This document shows positions 26,216 to 38,821 of a DNA stretch of 64,000 bases, in pieces; the first letter of the stretch is position 1, and every line of letters starts with the position of its first letter. Position numbers and translations under genes: made by a program. Origin of the DNA: JAWVFM01 sp038237625 (GTDB taxonomy: Bacteria; Actinomycetota; Thermoleophilia; Solirubrobacterales; 70-9); assembly GCA_038237625.1 (NCBI GenBank), contig JBBRYM010000013.1:1-64000 (forward strand). The letters are read 5' to 3'. Below the pieces are notes generated by a model that was given only the letters and a program-made list of their open reading frames with translations, was not told where the DNA came from and made no database searches.

Positions 26216-26992
26216 GTGGAGGCGGCCCCCGGCCACCCCGAGATCGTTCGGATCGTCGCGCCCAACCCGGGCCCGATGACCCTCGAGGGCACCAATACGT
26301 ACGTCGTCGCGGCGGGCGAGGGCCGCTTTGTCATCGACCCTGGCCCCAATAATCCGGGACACATCGCGAAGATCGAAGAAGCCGCGAAGCAGCAGGGCTG
26401 TATCGCCGGAGTCCTCCTCACCCACTCGCACGCTGACCACTCGCAGGCCGCGCCGCTCCTCTCGGCTCCGATCCTGCTCGGATCGGTCGGCACCACGGAC
26501 GAGGCCGATCCGCTCGCGCCGCCGGCGGATGCCGTCACGTCGGAGAAGACCGTGGGTCCCTTCGAGGTCGTGCCGACCCCCGGCCATGCCGCCGACCACG
26601 TTGCGCTCTCCCTCGGCGACGTTTGTTTTTGCGGCGATCTCGTGCTCGGTCACGGGTCGAGCTTTGTTCCCCCCGACGGGGGCTCGCTCGCCGCGTACAT
26701 GGAATCGCTGAATCTAGTCCGCGATTTGGGGCCGACCCTTCTCTGCCCCGGCCACGGGCCATGGATCACAAACCCGAAGGCCAAGCTCGACGAGTACATA
26801 GAGCACCGCCTCGACCGCGAGCGCCGCCTCGCCGCCGCGCTCGATTCCGGCGAGCGCTCGCGGGCGAAGCTGCTGGAGATGGCATGGTCCGACGTGTCCT
26901 CCGAGCTTCGGCCCGCGGCGGCGATAGTGATGCAGGCGCATCTCGAAAAGCTCGAGGCCGAAGGCCGGCTTCCCAACGACCTGGGCGACTGA
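26216..26992 (+). CDS. MBL-fold metallo-hydrolase (beta-lactamase-like, LACTB2 type)
   Basis: A 258-aa metallo-beta-lactamase-fold protein. The metal-binding signature is LTHSHADHSQAAPLL; further ligand His and Asp are in PTPGHAADHV and CFCGDLVLGHGS, and GHGPWI near the C-terminus completes the site. N-terminal PNPGPMTLEGTNTYVV and the C-terminal winged-helix-like end are typical of the LACTB2-like group, which includes ribonucleases and thioesterases. The GTG lies 11 bp after the pafBC stop, so cotranscription is likely. Confidence 0.85.
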   Translation: MEAAPGHPEIVRIVAPNPGPMTLEGTNTYVVAAGEGRFVIDPGPNNPGHIAKIEEAAKQQGCIAGVLLTHSHADHSQAAPLLSAPILLGSVGTTDEADPLAPPADAVTSEKTVGPFEVVPTPGHAADHVALSLGDVCFCGDLVLGHGSSFVPPDGGSLAAYMESLNLVRDLGPTLLCPGHGPWITNPKAKLDEYIEHRLDRERRLAAALDSGERSRAKLLEMAWSDVSSELRPAAAIVMQAHLEKLEAEGRLPNDLGD

Positions 26993-26996
26993 GCTC

Positions 26997-27002
26997 GATA
27001 AT
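26997..27002 (+). promoter_or_regulatory. -10 element GATAAT of the PPOX gene (leaderless)
   Basis: GATAAT ends exactly 6 nt before the ATG at 27009, placing the expected transcription start at the start codon itself. It overlaps the end of the MBL gene region. The same 6-nt spacing is seen before the Crp-family, otsB and fumC genes. Confidence 0.6.
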
Positions 27003-27008
27003 CGGGTC

Positions 27009-27476
27009 ATGTCGCGCCGAGACGAGATCGTGCTCACCGACGCCGAGCGGTCGGAGTTGCTCGACTCCGAGCGCATAGTCGCCGTCGCCAGCCTCGGCAG
27101 GGACGGCTGGCCGCACCTGATGCCGCTCTGGTACGTACCGCGCGACGGCGAGGTATGGATCTACACCTACGCCAAGTCCCAGAAGGTGCGAAACCTCGAG
27201 CGCGACCCGCGGGCGACGCTCCTGATCGAGACCGGGCACGAGTACTCAGAGCTCCGGGGAGTGCAGATCCAGGCGAGGGCCGAGATCCACCGCGACCACG
27301 ACACGGTCTTTGTCCTGGCCGAGGAGCTGACCCTGCGCTACGCGCCTGGCCTCGAGTCGCTCGGCGAGGACGCCGCGGCGGCGCTCGAGGCGCAGGCGCG
27401 AAAGCGAGTGGCGATCCGATTCGTCGCACAGCGGACGGCGAGTTGGGATCACAGCAAGCTTGGCGGAACCTACTGA
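27009..27476 (+). CDS. PPOX-fold (pyridoxamine-phosphate-oxidase-like, possibly F420-dependent) protein
   Basis: A 155-aa split-barrel flavin/F420-binding protein. Typical features are IVAVASLGRDGWPHLMPLWYV in the first strands, EVWIYTYAKSQKVRNLERDPRATLLIE in the cofactor-binding region, and the RGVQIQARAEI strand. Actinobacterial members often use F420 rather than FMN, so F420-dependent reductase activity is plausible but not shown. A likely leaderless promoter lies directly upstream. Confidence 0.82.
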   Translation: MSRRDEIVLTDAERSELLDSERIVAVASLGRDGWPHLMPLWYVPRDGEVWIYTYAKSQKVRNLERDPRATLLIETGHEYSELRGVQIQARAEIHRDHDTVFVLAEELTLRYAPGLESLGEDAAAALEAQARKRVAIRFVAQRTASWDHSKLGGTY

Positions 27477-27502
27477 GCGACCAGCTAGCCTCTTCCGCGG
27501 CA

Positions 27503-28585
27503 ATGGACTTGGGGAGCCTTAAAGGACTGATCCTCTCGGGCGGCGCGGGAACTCGTCTGCGGCCGATAACGCATACGTCGGCAAAACAACTCGTTCCGGT
27601 CGCCAACAAGCCCGTTCTCTTCTACGGAATCGAGGCCCTGGTGCAGGCCGGAATAACAGAGATAGGCATCGTCATCGCGCCGGAGACCGGCCTCGAGATC
27701 CGCGCGGCCGTCGGCGACGGGTCGCAATTCGGCGCGACGATCACCTACGTTCCGCAGGCTGAGCCGCTCGGGCTCGCTCACGCCGTGCTCACCGCGGAGG
27801 ACTTCATCGGCGACTCGCCCTTCGTCATGTACCTGGGCGACAACCTCTTGCGCAACGGCATCACCGATCTGGTGGGCGCCTTTCGCTCCTCCGGCCCCGA
27901 TGCCCTGATCCTGCTGACCTCCGTTCCCGACCCGTGGCACTACGGCGTGGCTGAGCTGAACGGCTCCGACGTGGTCCGCCTCGTCGAGAAGCCGGTCGAC
28001 CCCCCCAGCGACCTTGCGCTCGTCGGTGTCTACATGTTTGCGCCGTCGATCTTCGACGCGGCCCGGGCCATCGAGCCGTCAGCCCGCGGCGAGCTCGAGA
28101 TCACCGATGCGATCCAGCACCTGATCGACGGCAAGCAGCGGGTCGAGAGCCACCGCGTCTCGGGATGGTGGAAGGACACCGGGCAGCTGGCGGACATGCT
28201 CGAGGCGAATCGCTTGGTGCTCGAGGATGGAACCCGGCGAATTGAGGGCGACCTCAGCGACGACACCAAGGTGGAGGGCAGGGTCGTGATCGCGCCGGGC
28301 GCTTGCCTCCAGCATGCCGTCGTACGGGGGCCGGCGATCATCGGCGCCGGCGCTCGCATCACCGATGCCTTCGTCGGTCCCTATACGTCGGTGGGCGAGG
28401 GCGTTGTCATCGAGCGCTGCGAGGTGGAGCACTCGATTCTGCTCGCCGGGGCGAGCGTCGTGGGCCTCCAGACGCGCCTGGAAGCGAGCCTGCTCGGCCG
28501 CAACGTGAGTCTCAAGCGCGGCGACGCCGTGCCGAAGACTCTGCGGATGATCGTCGGCGACAACTCGGAGATCACGATCCCGTGA
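27503..28585 (+). CDS. rmlA: Glucose-1-phosphate thymidylyltransferase, long form
   Basis: A 360-aa nucleotidyltransferase. The N-terminal domain has the signature LILSGGAGTRLRPIT (about 8-22), then QAEPLGLAHAV, YLGDNLL and the sugar-site VEKP. From about residue 245 a left-handed beta-helix follows, recognised by hexapeptide repeats (VVIAPGACLQHAVV, PAIIGAGARI, SVGEGVVIERCEV). This long, one-helix form is common in actinobacteria and archaea. It makes dTDP-glucose, the first step toward dTDP-rhamnose. Its TGA overlaps the rmlD GTG. Confidence 0.92.
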   Translation: MDLGSLKGLILSGGAGTRLRPITHTSAKQLVPVANKPVLFYGIEALVQAGITEIGIVIAPETGLEIRAAVGDGSQFGATITYVPQAEPLGLAHAVLTAEDFIGDSPFVMYLGDNLLRNGITDLVGAFRSSGPDALILLTSVPDPWHYGVAELNGSDVVRLVEKPVDPPSDLALVGVYMFAPSIFDAARAIEPSARGELEITDAIQHLIDGKQRVESHRVSGWWKDTGQLADMLEANRLVLEDGTRRIEGDLSDDTKVEGRVVIAPGACLQHAVVRGPAIIGAGARITDAFVGPYTSVGEGVVIERCEVEHSILLAGASVVGLQTRLEASLLGRNVSLKRGDAVPKTLRMIVGDNSEITIP

Positions 28586-29433
28586 GGATCCTGGTCGCGG
28601 GCGCCGGGGGAATGCTCGGGCAGGACCTGGTGGAGGCATGTCGCGCCGCACGCCACGAGGTCGCCGCCTTTACCCGCGGGGAGCTCGACATCACCGATCC
28701 GGCGGCCATCGAGGAAGCGCTCGCGGCCGCAAGTTTCGACGCTGTGGCCAACTGCGCCGCGTACACGGACGTCGACGGGGCCGAGTCTCACGAGCGGGAT
28801 GCGATGCTGATCAACGATCAGGGCGCTGCCTTCCTCGCGGCCGCGGCCGCGCGCGCCGGCGTCAAGGTTCTCTATCCATCCTCCGACTACGTCTTCGACG
28901 GCAGCAAACGCAGGCCCTATGTCGAGTCCGATCTGACCCGCGCCATCTCCGCTTACGGCCGTTCGAAGCAGGCCGGCGAGACCTCGGTTGCCGTTGCCAA
29001 CCCGAAGCATTTCGTCGTCCGCGCGTCGTGGCTCTTCGGCGTGAACGGCCGCAACTTCGTTGAGACCATGCTGCGGCTGGGTCGCGAGCAGCCCGAGGTG
29101 ATGGTTGTGTCCGACCAGGTGGGCTGCCCCACATACACGCGCCATCTCGCCAAGGCGCTGGTGGCGCTCCTCGAGGGCGAGGCCTACGGCGTCCATCACG
29201 CGGCCGGCGGCGGTCAGTGCTCGTGGTACGAGTTCGCGCAGGAGATCTTCGACCAGGCCGAAGTGGAATGCAGAGTGCTCTCCGCCTCGACTGCCGAGCT
29301 GCAGCGCCCCGCCCCGCGGCCCGCCTACTCGGTGCTGCGAAGCGAGCGGGGCGAGCTCCCGGCGATGCCGAGCTGGCGCGAGGGCCTTCGCGAGTACATG
29401 GCCGAACGCGAGCACGCCGGAGCCGCCGCATGA
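28582..29433 (+). CDS. rmlD: dTDP-4-dehydrorhamnose reductase
   Basis: A 283-aa short-chain-type reductase. The NADPH loop is LVAGAGGMLGQDL (about 4-16), the active-site strand is YPSSDYVFDG and the catalytic Tyr/Lys pair is in AYGRSKQAGE. It catalyses the last step to dTDP-L-rhamnose. The GTG start overlaps the rmlA stop (GTGA) and its own stop overlaps the rmlB ATG (ATGA), so the three genes should be translationally coupled. Confidence 0.9.
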   Translation: MRILVAGAGGMLGQDLVEACRAARHEVAAFTRGELDITDPAAIEEALAAASFDAVANCAAYTDVDGAESHERDAMLINDQGAAFLAAAAARAGVKVLYPSSDYVFDGSKRRPYVESDLTRAISAYGRSKQAGETSVAVANPKHFVVRASWLFGVNGRNFVETMLRLGREQPEVMVVSDQVGCPTYTRHLAKALVALLEGEAYGVHHAAGGGQCSWYEFAQEIFDQAEVECRVLSASTAELQRPAPRPAYSVLRSERGELPAMPSWREGLREYMAEREHAGAAA

Positions 29434-30431
29434 GGGTTCTCGTCACCGGCGGTGCCGGCTTCATCGGATCCGCGTACGTCCGCCATCGGCTGGAGGTACA
29501 CCCCCGCGACACAATCCGCGTGCTCGACAAGCTCACCTATGCGGGTCGCTGGGAGAACCTCGAAGGTCTCGACTCCGCACGCCTGGAGACGGTGCAGGGA
29601 GACATCGCCGATCGCGAAGCGGCAGCAGCGGCCGTCGAGGGGACAGACGCGATCGTCAACTTCGCCGCCGAGTCACACGTCGACCGCTCGATCGAGGCAC
29701 CGGGCGAATTCATCCAGACCGACGTCTTCGGCACCTACGTCCTGCTCGAGGCGGCGCGCGACGCGGGGATTCGCCACCTTCAGGTCTCGACCGACGAGGT
29801 GTACGGCTCAATCGAGTCGGACTCGTTCACCGAGGCCTCACCGATCCACCCGAGCTCGCCCTATTCGGCATCGAAGGCGGGCGGCGACCTCCTGGTCGGC
29901 GCCTACCACGAGACCTACGGCGCCGACGCGCTCATCGTGCGCGCCTCCAACAACTATGGCCCCCGCCAGCATCCCGAGAAGCTGATTCCCCTGTGCGTGT
30001 TGAACGCCCTCGCCGGCGATCCTCTGCCCGTCTATGGCGACGGCATGCAGGTCCGCAACTGGCTCTACGTCGACGATTTCGCCGCGGCAATCGACCTCGT
30101 CCTCGAGTCCGGAAGGCCGGGCGAGGTCTACAACGCAGGCGGCCCGGATGAGCTTCCCAACATCGACGTCGTGCGGCGGATCCTCGAGCTCACCGACCGC
30201 GACGAGTCCCTGATCCAGCATGTCACCGACCGCCTGGGACACGACCGTCGCTACTCGCTGGGCTCCGAGAAGATCGCGGACGAGCTGGGCTGGAGCGCGC
30301 AGGTTCGCTTCGACGAAGGGATCGAGCAGGCTGTCGCCTGGTACCGCGAAAACGAGGCCTGGTGGGGGCCGATCCGCTCGGGCGAGTTCCGCTCCTATTA
30401 CGAGCGCCAGTACGGGCGCTCGCTGGGCTGA
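29430..30431 (+). CDS. rmlB: dTDP-glucose 4,6-dehydratase
   Basis: A 333-aa extended SDR. The NAD loop is VTGGAGFIGS, the family motif is NFAAESHVDRSI, the TDE catalytic segment is VSTDEVYG, and the Tyr/Lys pair is in PYSASKAGGD. ASNNYGPRQHPEKLIP is a diagnostic RmlB stretch. It forms dTDP-4-keto-6-deoxyglucose. The RmlC epimerase needed between RmlB and RmlD is not encoded in this window. Confidence 0.93.
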   Translation: MRVLVTGGAGFIGSAYVRHRLEVHPRDTIRVLDKLTYAGRWENLEGLDSARLETVQGDIADREAAAAAVEGTDAIVNFAAESHVDRSIEAPGEFIQTDVFGTYVLLEAARDAGIRHLQVSTDEVYGSIESDSFTEASPIHPSSPYSASKAGGDLLVGAYHETYGADALIVRASNNYGPRQHPEKLIPLCVLNALAGDPLPVYGDGMQVRNWLYVDDFAAAIDLVLESGRPGEVYNAGGPDELPNIDVVRRILELTDRDESLIQHVTDRLGHDRRYSLGSEKIADELGWSAQVRFDEGIEQAVAWYRENEAWWGPIRSGEFRSYYERQYGRSLG

Positions 30432-30433
30432 TC

Positions 30434-30475
30434 AACGTCCCTGGTTCCACCCTATGAGGTGGACTGCGGGACGTT
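30434..30475. repeat. AACGTCCC...GGGACGTT two-level hairpin element, copy 3
   Basis: Arms AACGTCCC (30434-30441) and GGGACGTT (30468-30475) enclose 5-nt strands TGGTT and ACTGC and an inner stem CCACC (30447-30451) / GGTGG (30458-30462) with a 6-nt loop. Spacing matches copy 1 exactly, although the inner sequence differs. It begins 2 bp after the rmlB stop and 37 bp before lhr. Confidence 0.82.
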
Positions 30476-30511
30476 CGTGGCCCGCCGAGGCCGTTCGCTA
30501 AAGTCGATCGG

Positions 30512-35053
<4,542 letters not shown>

Positions 35054-35063
35054 GGCACTCCTC

Positions 35064-35825
35064 ATGCCCGAGGGCGACACGATTCACCGGATCGCGGAGC
35101 GCATGCGGATCTCCCTGGCCGGCAGGACCATCGAGCGGAGCGAGGGTCCAAGCCCTCGCTCCCCCCTGCATACGCGGGCGTCCGAGCTGCGCGGACGGAC
35201 CCTCGAATCCGTGGAGGCACGCGGCAAGCACCTGATCGCCCACTTCTCCGACGAGGTTGCTCTGCACAGCCACCTGGGGATGAACGGACGCTGGTTCATC
35301 CGCGCCGATGGACGGCTTCCCTACGGCAAGCCGTGGCTCGTCCTCGCCTCCGGCCGCGCGGTCGCCTCGCAGGCGGGCGGCAAGACCCTGCGGCTCGTGA
35401 GCGAATCGCGGCTTCGAAACGATCCCGGCCTCGCGCAGCTGGGGCCCGATCCCCTCGCGCCCGGGTTCGATCGTGAGGAGGCGGCGGGACGCCTGTTACG
35501 AGCCGGGGCGACGACCGCGATCGGCGAGGCCCTCCTCGACCAGAGCCTCATCGCGGGCGTCGGCAACGTCATTCGCATCGAGGCCTGCTTTCGCGCACGG
35601 ATCAGCCCGTGGCGGCCGGTTGGCGAGCTCGACCCCGACGAGGCGGTGCGCGTCGTCGCCGAGAGCGAGCGCGTGATGCGCGCCACCCTGCGCACCGGCC
35701 GTCGCACAGCGACCATGTACAAGCCGGCAGGCCGCGTCTGCCCGCGCTGCGGCGGGCCGGTCAGCTCACGTGGGCAGGGTGACGCCAACCGCTCGACGTA
35801 CTGGTGCGAGCGCTGCCAAACCTAA
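35064..35825 (+). CDS. nei: Endonuclease VIII-like DNA glycosylase (Nei2)
   Basis: A 253-aa Fpg/Nei-family glycosylase/AP lyase for oxidised bases. The mature N-terminus after Met is PEGDTIHRIAERM, with catalytic Pro and Glu at 2 and 3 as in Nei proteins. The conserved Lys is in RGKHLIAHF, the H2TH region is LLDQSLIAGVGNVIRIEA, and the zinc finger has CPRCGGP and WCERCQT. The start is 11 bp after the lhr stop, indicating an lhr-nei operon. Confidence 0.92.
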   Translation: MPEGDTIHRIAERMRISLAGRTIERSEGPSPRSPLHTRASELRGRTLESVEARGKHLIAHFSDEVALHSHLGMNGRWFIRADGRLPYGKPWLVLASGRAVASQAGGKTLRLVSESRLRNDPGLAQLGPDPLAPGFDREEAAGRLLRAGATTAIGEALLDQSLIAGVGNVIRIEACFRARISPWRPVGELDPDEAVRVVAESERVMRATLRTGRRTATMYKPAGRVCPRCGGPVSSRGQGDANRSTYWCERCQT

Positions 35826-35827
35826 AC

Positions 35828-35842
35828 GGGGTCAGACCCCTT
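35828..35842 (+). terminator. Weak hairpin after nei
   Basis: GGGGT-CAG-ACCCC followed by TT forms a short 5-bp stem just after the nei stop. With so short a stem and only two Ts it is at best a weak terminator. It could separate lhr-nei from the Crp-family gene, which has its own promoter. Confidence 0.35.
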
Positions 35843-35891
35843 AATGCGCCGCTAGCAATTGCTCGGCGGCGCCAACCGCCTGGCCGCGGGC

Positions 35892-35897
35892 GATAAT
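35892..35897 (+). promoter_or_regulatory. -10 element GATAAT of the Crp-family gene (leaderless)
   Basis: GATAAT ends 6 nt before the GTG at 35904, so the transcript would start at the start codon. This spacing was used to choose that GTG over a TTG at 35859. Confidence 0.6.
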
Positions 35898-35903
35898 GCG
35901 CTC

Positions 35904-36581
35904 GTGGGGCCCACCGAACTTCTTGCGAACGTCCCGCTTTTCTCCGAGCTCTCCGCCGAGGAGCTCGAGCGTGTGGCGCGCGTCGCCGTGCCTCGCTCGT
36001 ACCCCAAAGGCGTGCGCGTCTTTCACGAGGGCGACACCTCTGACGCCTGCTACGTCGTCAGGCAGGGGGATTTGCGGGTCACACGCGAGCATTCCGACGG
36101 CCGCGCGATCTCCCTCGCGACGCTCGGCCCCCGCGACATCTTCGGCGAGCTGGCGATGCTCGACGGCGGTACGCGCTCGGCGAGCATCGAGACGCTGTCC
36201 GATTGCGAGCTCCTCGCTCTTCCCGCCGCCGACATGCGCCGCGTCATCGCCGATCACGGCGAGATCGCAGCCAAGCTCATCGCTGCGCTCACCCGACGCC
36301 TGCGAGAGACCAACGAGCGCGTGGCGCGGCAGTCGTTTCAGACGGTCCCGAGCCGGGTGGCCGGTGTGCTCCTGCAGCTCGTCGCGGAAGAGACCGTGCC
36401 CGACGGCCGCGAAGGAGTCACCCTGAAGATGAACCAGATCGACCTCGCCCAGCTCGCCGGCACGTCACGTGAGAGCGTCAGCCGCTTCCTGGCCACCCTG
36501 GAGCGCGCAAATGTGGTCAGGGTGGGCCGCGGCCGGGTAACGATCGTCGAGCCACGACGGTTGCGCTCCTACATCTTCTAA
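35904..36581 (+). CDS. Crp/Fnr-family transcriptional regulator
   Basis: A 225-aa regulator. The cyclic-nucleotide-binding domain (about 5-120) starts with LLANVPLFSELSAEELERVA and has the cAMP-pocket-like stretch IFGELAMLDGGTRSASIETL, which keeps the G-E-L and R-S elements of CRP. A dimer helix follows, and the winged HTH is MNQIDLAQLAGTSRESVSRFLATLE (about 176-200). No Cys cluster is seen, so an Fnr-type oxygen sensor is unlikely and cAMP or a similar ligand is plausible. It is 4 bp upstream of the PCMT gene. Confidence 0.9.
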   Translation: MGPTELLANVPLFSELSAEELERVARVAVPRSYPKGVRVFHEGDTSDACYVVRQGDLRVTREHSDGRAISLATLGPRDIFGELAMLDGGTRSASIETLSDCELLALPAADMRRVIADHGEIAAKLIAALTRRLRETNERVARQSFQTVPSRVAGVLLQLVAEETVPDGREGVTLKMNQIDLAQLAGTSRESVSRFLATLERANVVRVGRGRVTIVEPRRLRSYIF

Positions 36582-36585
36582 GCCA

Positions 36586-37245
36586 ATGAGCGCGGATGCC
36601 GGCTTCGAGCGCCGGCGTGAGGCGATGGTCGCCGACCAGCTCCGGGGTCGAGGGATCGACGACGAGCGGGTTCTCGCCGCGATGGGGGCGGTGCCGCGGG
36701 AGCTCTTCATCCCGCCGGCGCTCCGCCACGAGGCCTATCAGGACGGCGCGCTTCCAATCGGCCACGAGCAGACGATCTCGCAGCCCTGGATCGTCGCCGC
36801 GATCTGCCAGGGACTTCGGCTTCAGGGTGATGAGAGGGCGCTGGACGTGGGAGCGGGCTCCGGCTACTCGGCGGCGGTGCTGGCGCGGCTGGCGGCGCAC
36901 GTCATGGCGGTCGAACGCATCCCGGCGCTCGCACAGGGCGCTGAGGAGGCTCTGGCCGAGCTTGGAGCCGGCAATGTGGAGATCGTGATTGGTGACGGCA
37001 GCGCGGGACTCGAAGGCCGCGGCCCCTTCGACGCCATCGCCGTTCACGCCAGCGCTCCGGCGCCCCCGCCGGGGTTGATCGCACAGCTCGCACCTGGGGG
37101 CCGCCTCGTGGTCCCCGTTGCGGAGCCCGGGGTCGACGTGCTGACCGTGTTCAACCGGGTCTCGGATGGCGGCGCCCTCGAAACAGATGTCATCGGCCCA
37201 TGCCGGTTCGTGCCGCTGATCGGCGAGCAGGGCTTCGACGGATAG
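36586..37245 (+). CDS. Protein-L-isoaspartate O-methyltransferase family protein
   Basis: A 219-aa PCMT-type enzyme expected to methylate isoaspartyl residues of aged proteins. The N-terminal MVADQLRGRGIDDERVLAAM and VPRELFIP are family hallmarks. The SAM motif I is ALDVGAGSGYSAAVLARL, with an acidic residue in AVERIP, and later LAPGGRLVVPV. It lies 4 bp after the Crp-family gene and 10 bp before the reductase gene, so these are probably one transcript. Confidence 0.88.
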   Translation: MSADAGFERRREAMVADQLRGRGIDDERVLAAMGAVPRELFIPPALRHEAYQDGALPIGHEQTISQPWIVAAICQGLRLQGDERALDVGAGSGYSAAVLARLAAHVMAVERIPALAQGAEEALAELGAGNVEIVIGDGSAGLEGRGPFDAIAVHASAPAPPPGLIAQLAPGGRLVVPVAEPGVDVLTVFNRVSDGGALETDVIGPCRFVPLIGEQGFDG

Positions 37246-37255
37246 TCTGGCTTCG

Positions 37256-38398
37256 ATGCCGGCACGGATAGTCGTCTTCGGAGCCACCGGGTATACGGGT
37301 CGGGCGGCCGTCGAGGCCTTGGTGGATCGAGGCGCCCGCCCCGTGGTCGCCGGCCGCTCCCGCGAGAAGGTCGAGGCCCTCGCGGCTGAGCTTGGCGGCC
37401 TCGACAGCGCGGTCGCCGACGTCGCCAGCGCGGCTTCGGTTCGTGCGTTGCTCGAAGCCGGCGACGTGCTGCTGACGACGGTCGGGCCCTTCAACCGCTG
37501 GGGTCCCGCCGCGGCCGAGGCGGCCATCGACGCCGGTGCCCACTACATCGACTCCACCGGCGAGCCGGGATTCATCCGCCGGGTCTTCGAGGAGTACGGG
37601 CCGCGTGCCGAGCGCGCGGGCATCGGCATGTTGACCGCGTTCGGCTACGACTACGTGCCGGGCAATCTTGCCGGTGCCTTGGCTTTGCGCGATGCCGGCG
37701 AGCGGGTGGCACGCGTCGACATCGGCTACTTCGTGTCCGGCCGCCCGAGCGAACCCGCCGGAGCCTCGCCGATCGCAAAGCTCGCCGGCGGCATGGGCGG
37801 GATGAGCGGTGGAACTCTGGCGTCCACCCTCGGGGCGATGGCAGATTCCAGCTTCTCCTTTCGCGGCGGCAAGATCGTCACCGAGCGAACCGCAAAGCGC
37901 GTCGGGGCTCTCGTTCTCTGCGGCAAGCGCCGGCAGGGCATCAGCGTTGGGGCATCCGAGCACTTCGCGTTGCCGCGGTTGGCGCCGAATCTCCGCGAGG
38001 TCAACGCCTACCTGGGCTGGTTCGGATCTCTGTCGAGGGTGGTGCAGGCAACCGCGGCCTTCAACGGGGGCGTCGCCGCGCTTCCCGGCGGCCGGGGCGC
38101 GATGCGAGCGCTCGCCGGGCGCGCTTCGGGCTCGACCGGCGGACCGTCGCTTCAGGCCCGGGCCCAGACGCGCTCGCAGGTCGCAGCGGTCGCCTACGAC
38201 GATGCCGGCAAGACGCTTGCCACGACCACGCTCGCAGGAGTCAATGGCTACACCTTCACCTTCGAGATGCTCGCATGGGGCGCGATCGCTGCCTCCGAAG
38301 GCGACCTCAAGGGCGCCGGAGCCCTCGGCCCAGCGGATGGATTCGGCGTCGACCGGCTCCGCGAGGGAGTCGAGAGCGCCGGGCTCGTCGTACAGTAA
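37256..38398 (+). CDS. Saccharopine-dehydrogenase-like NAD(P)-binding protein (trans-acting enoyl reductase type)
   Basis: A 380-aa protein with an N-terminal Rossmann loop VFGATGYTGRAAVEALV and the family segment VLLTTVGPFNRWGPAAAEAAIDAGAHYIDSTGE, here described in part. These are typical of the trans-acting enoyl reductase / saccharopine dehydrogenase-like group that works on lipids in mycobacteria. A Gly-rich region near 180-190 is usual for this group. The substrate is unknown. It is followed after 5 bp by the ASCH-domain gene. Confidence 0.82.
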   Translation: MPARIVVFGATGYTGRAAVEALVDRGARPVVAGRSREKVEALAAELGGLDSAVADVASAASVRALLEAGDVLLTTVGPFNRWGPAAAEAAIDAGAHYIDSTGEPGFIRRVFEEYGPRAERAGIGMLTAFGYDYVPGNLAGALALRDAGERVARVDIGYFVSGRPSEPAGASPIAKLAGGMGGMSGGTLASTLGAMADSSFSFRGGKIVTERTAKRVGALVLCGKRRQGISVGASEHFALPRLAPNLREVNAYLGWFGSLSRVVQATAAFNGGVAALPGGRGAMRALAGRASGSTGGPSLQARAQTRSQVAAVAYDDAGKTLATTTLAGVNGYTFTFEMLAWGAIAASEGDLKGAGALGPADGFGVDRLREGVESAGLVVQ

Positions 38399-38403
38399 GA
38401 GCG

Positions 38404-38808
38404 ATGACCGGCGGCCTCCTCGTTCTCAACTTCTTCTCGACGGCCTTCATCGACCAGCTAAAGCGCGGCCGCAAGACCGCCACGATCCGGCTGGGCGACA
38501 AGTCGCGCAAGTATCAGCGCGGGCAGGTTGTCTGGATCACCGTGGGCTACCAGCATTCCCCTCGCGAGAAGATCTTCGCCGCCTGCATCGACGAGGTCGA
38601 GGTCAAGCGCGTTCGCGAGCTTTCGCCCCGGGACGTCGAGCACGACAACCCGGAGTTTCGCCGCGTCGAGGAGACGATGAGCTTTCTCGCGCAGATCTAC
38701 GGACGCGAGATCTCGCCCGACGACACGGTCACCGTCGTGCGCTTCTCGCAGATCGTCGAGTCGCATCCTTCCCAGATGGGCAACGGCGGCACCCCTTCGC
38801 GCAACTGA
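38404..38808 (+). CDS. ASCH-domain protein
   Basis: A 134-aa small RNA-binding-type protein. The ASCH motif is visible as LKRGRKTATIRLGDKSRKYQ, followed by GQVVWITVGY and a strand FAACIDEVEVKRVRELS, matching the beta-barrel of this family (PUA-like). ASCH proteins are thought to bind RNA or modified nucleosides; the exact role is unknown. It is likely cotranscribed with the upstream reductase gene. Confidence 0.8.
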   Translation: MTGGLLVLNFFSTAFIDQLKRGRKTATIRLGDKSRKYQRGQVVWITVGYQHSPREKIFAACIDEVEVKRVRELSPRDVEHDNPEFRRVEETMSFLAQIYGREISPDDTVTVVRFSQIVESHPSQMGNGGTPSRN

Positions 38809-38821
38809 TCCTCTCGCCCGC

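Noticed and set aside
35828..35840. GGGGTCAGACCCC as a mobile-element mark
   Set aside because: It is a 13-bp near-palindrome with no flanking repeats. Only a weak terminator can be supported.
35927..35935. GAACGTCCC inside the Crp-family gene as an element half
   Set aside because: It encodes part of the conserved N-terminal helix (ANVPLF) and no GGGACGTT partner lies nearby.
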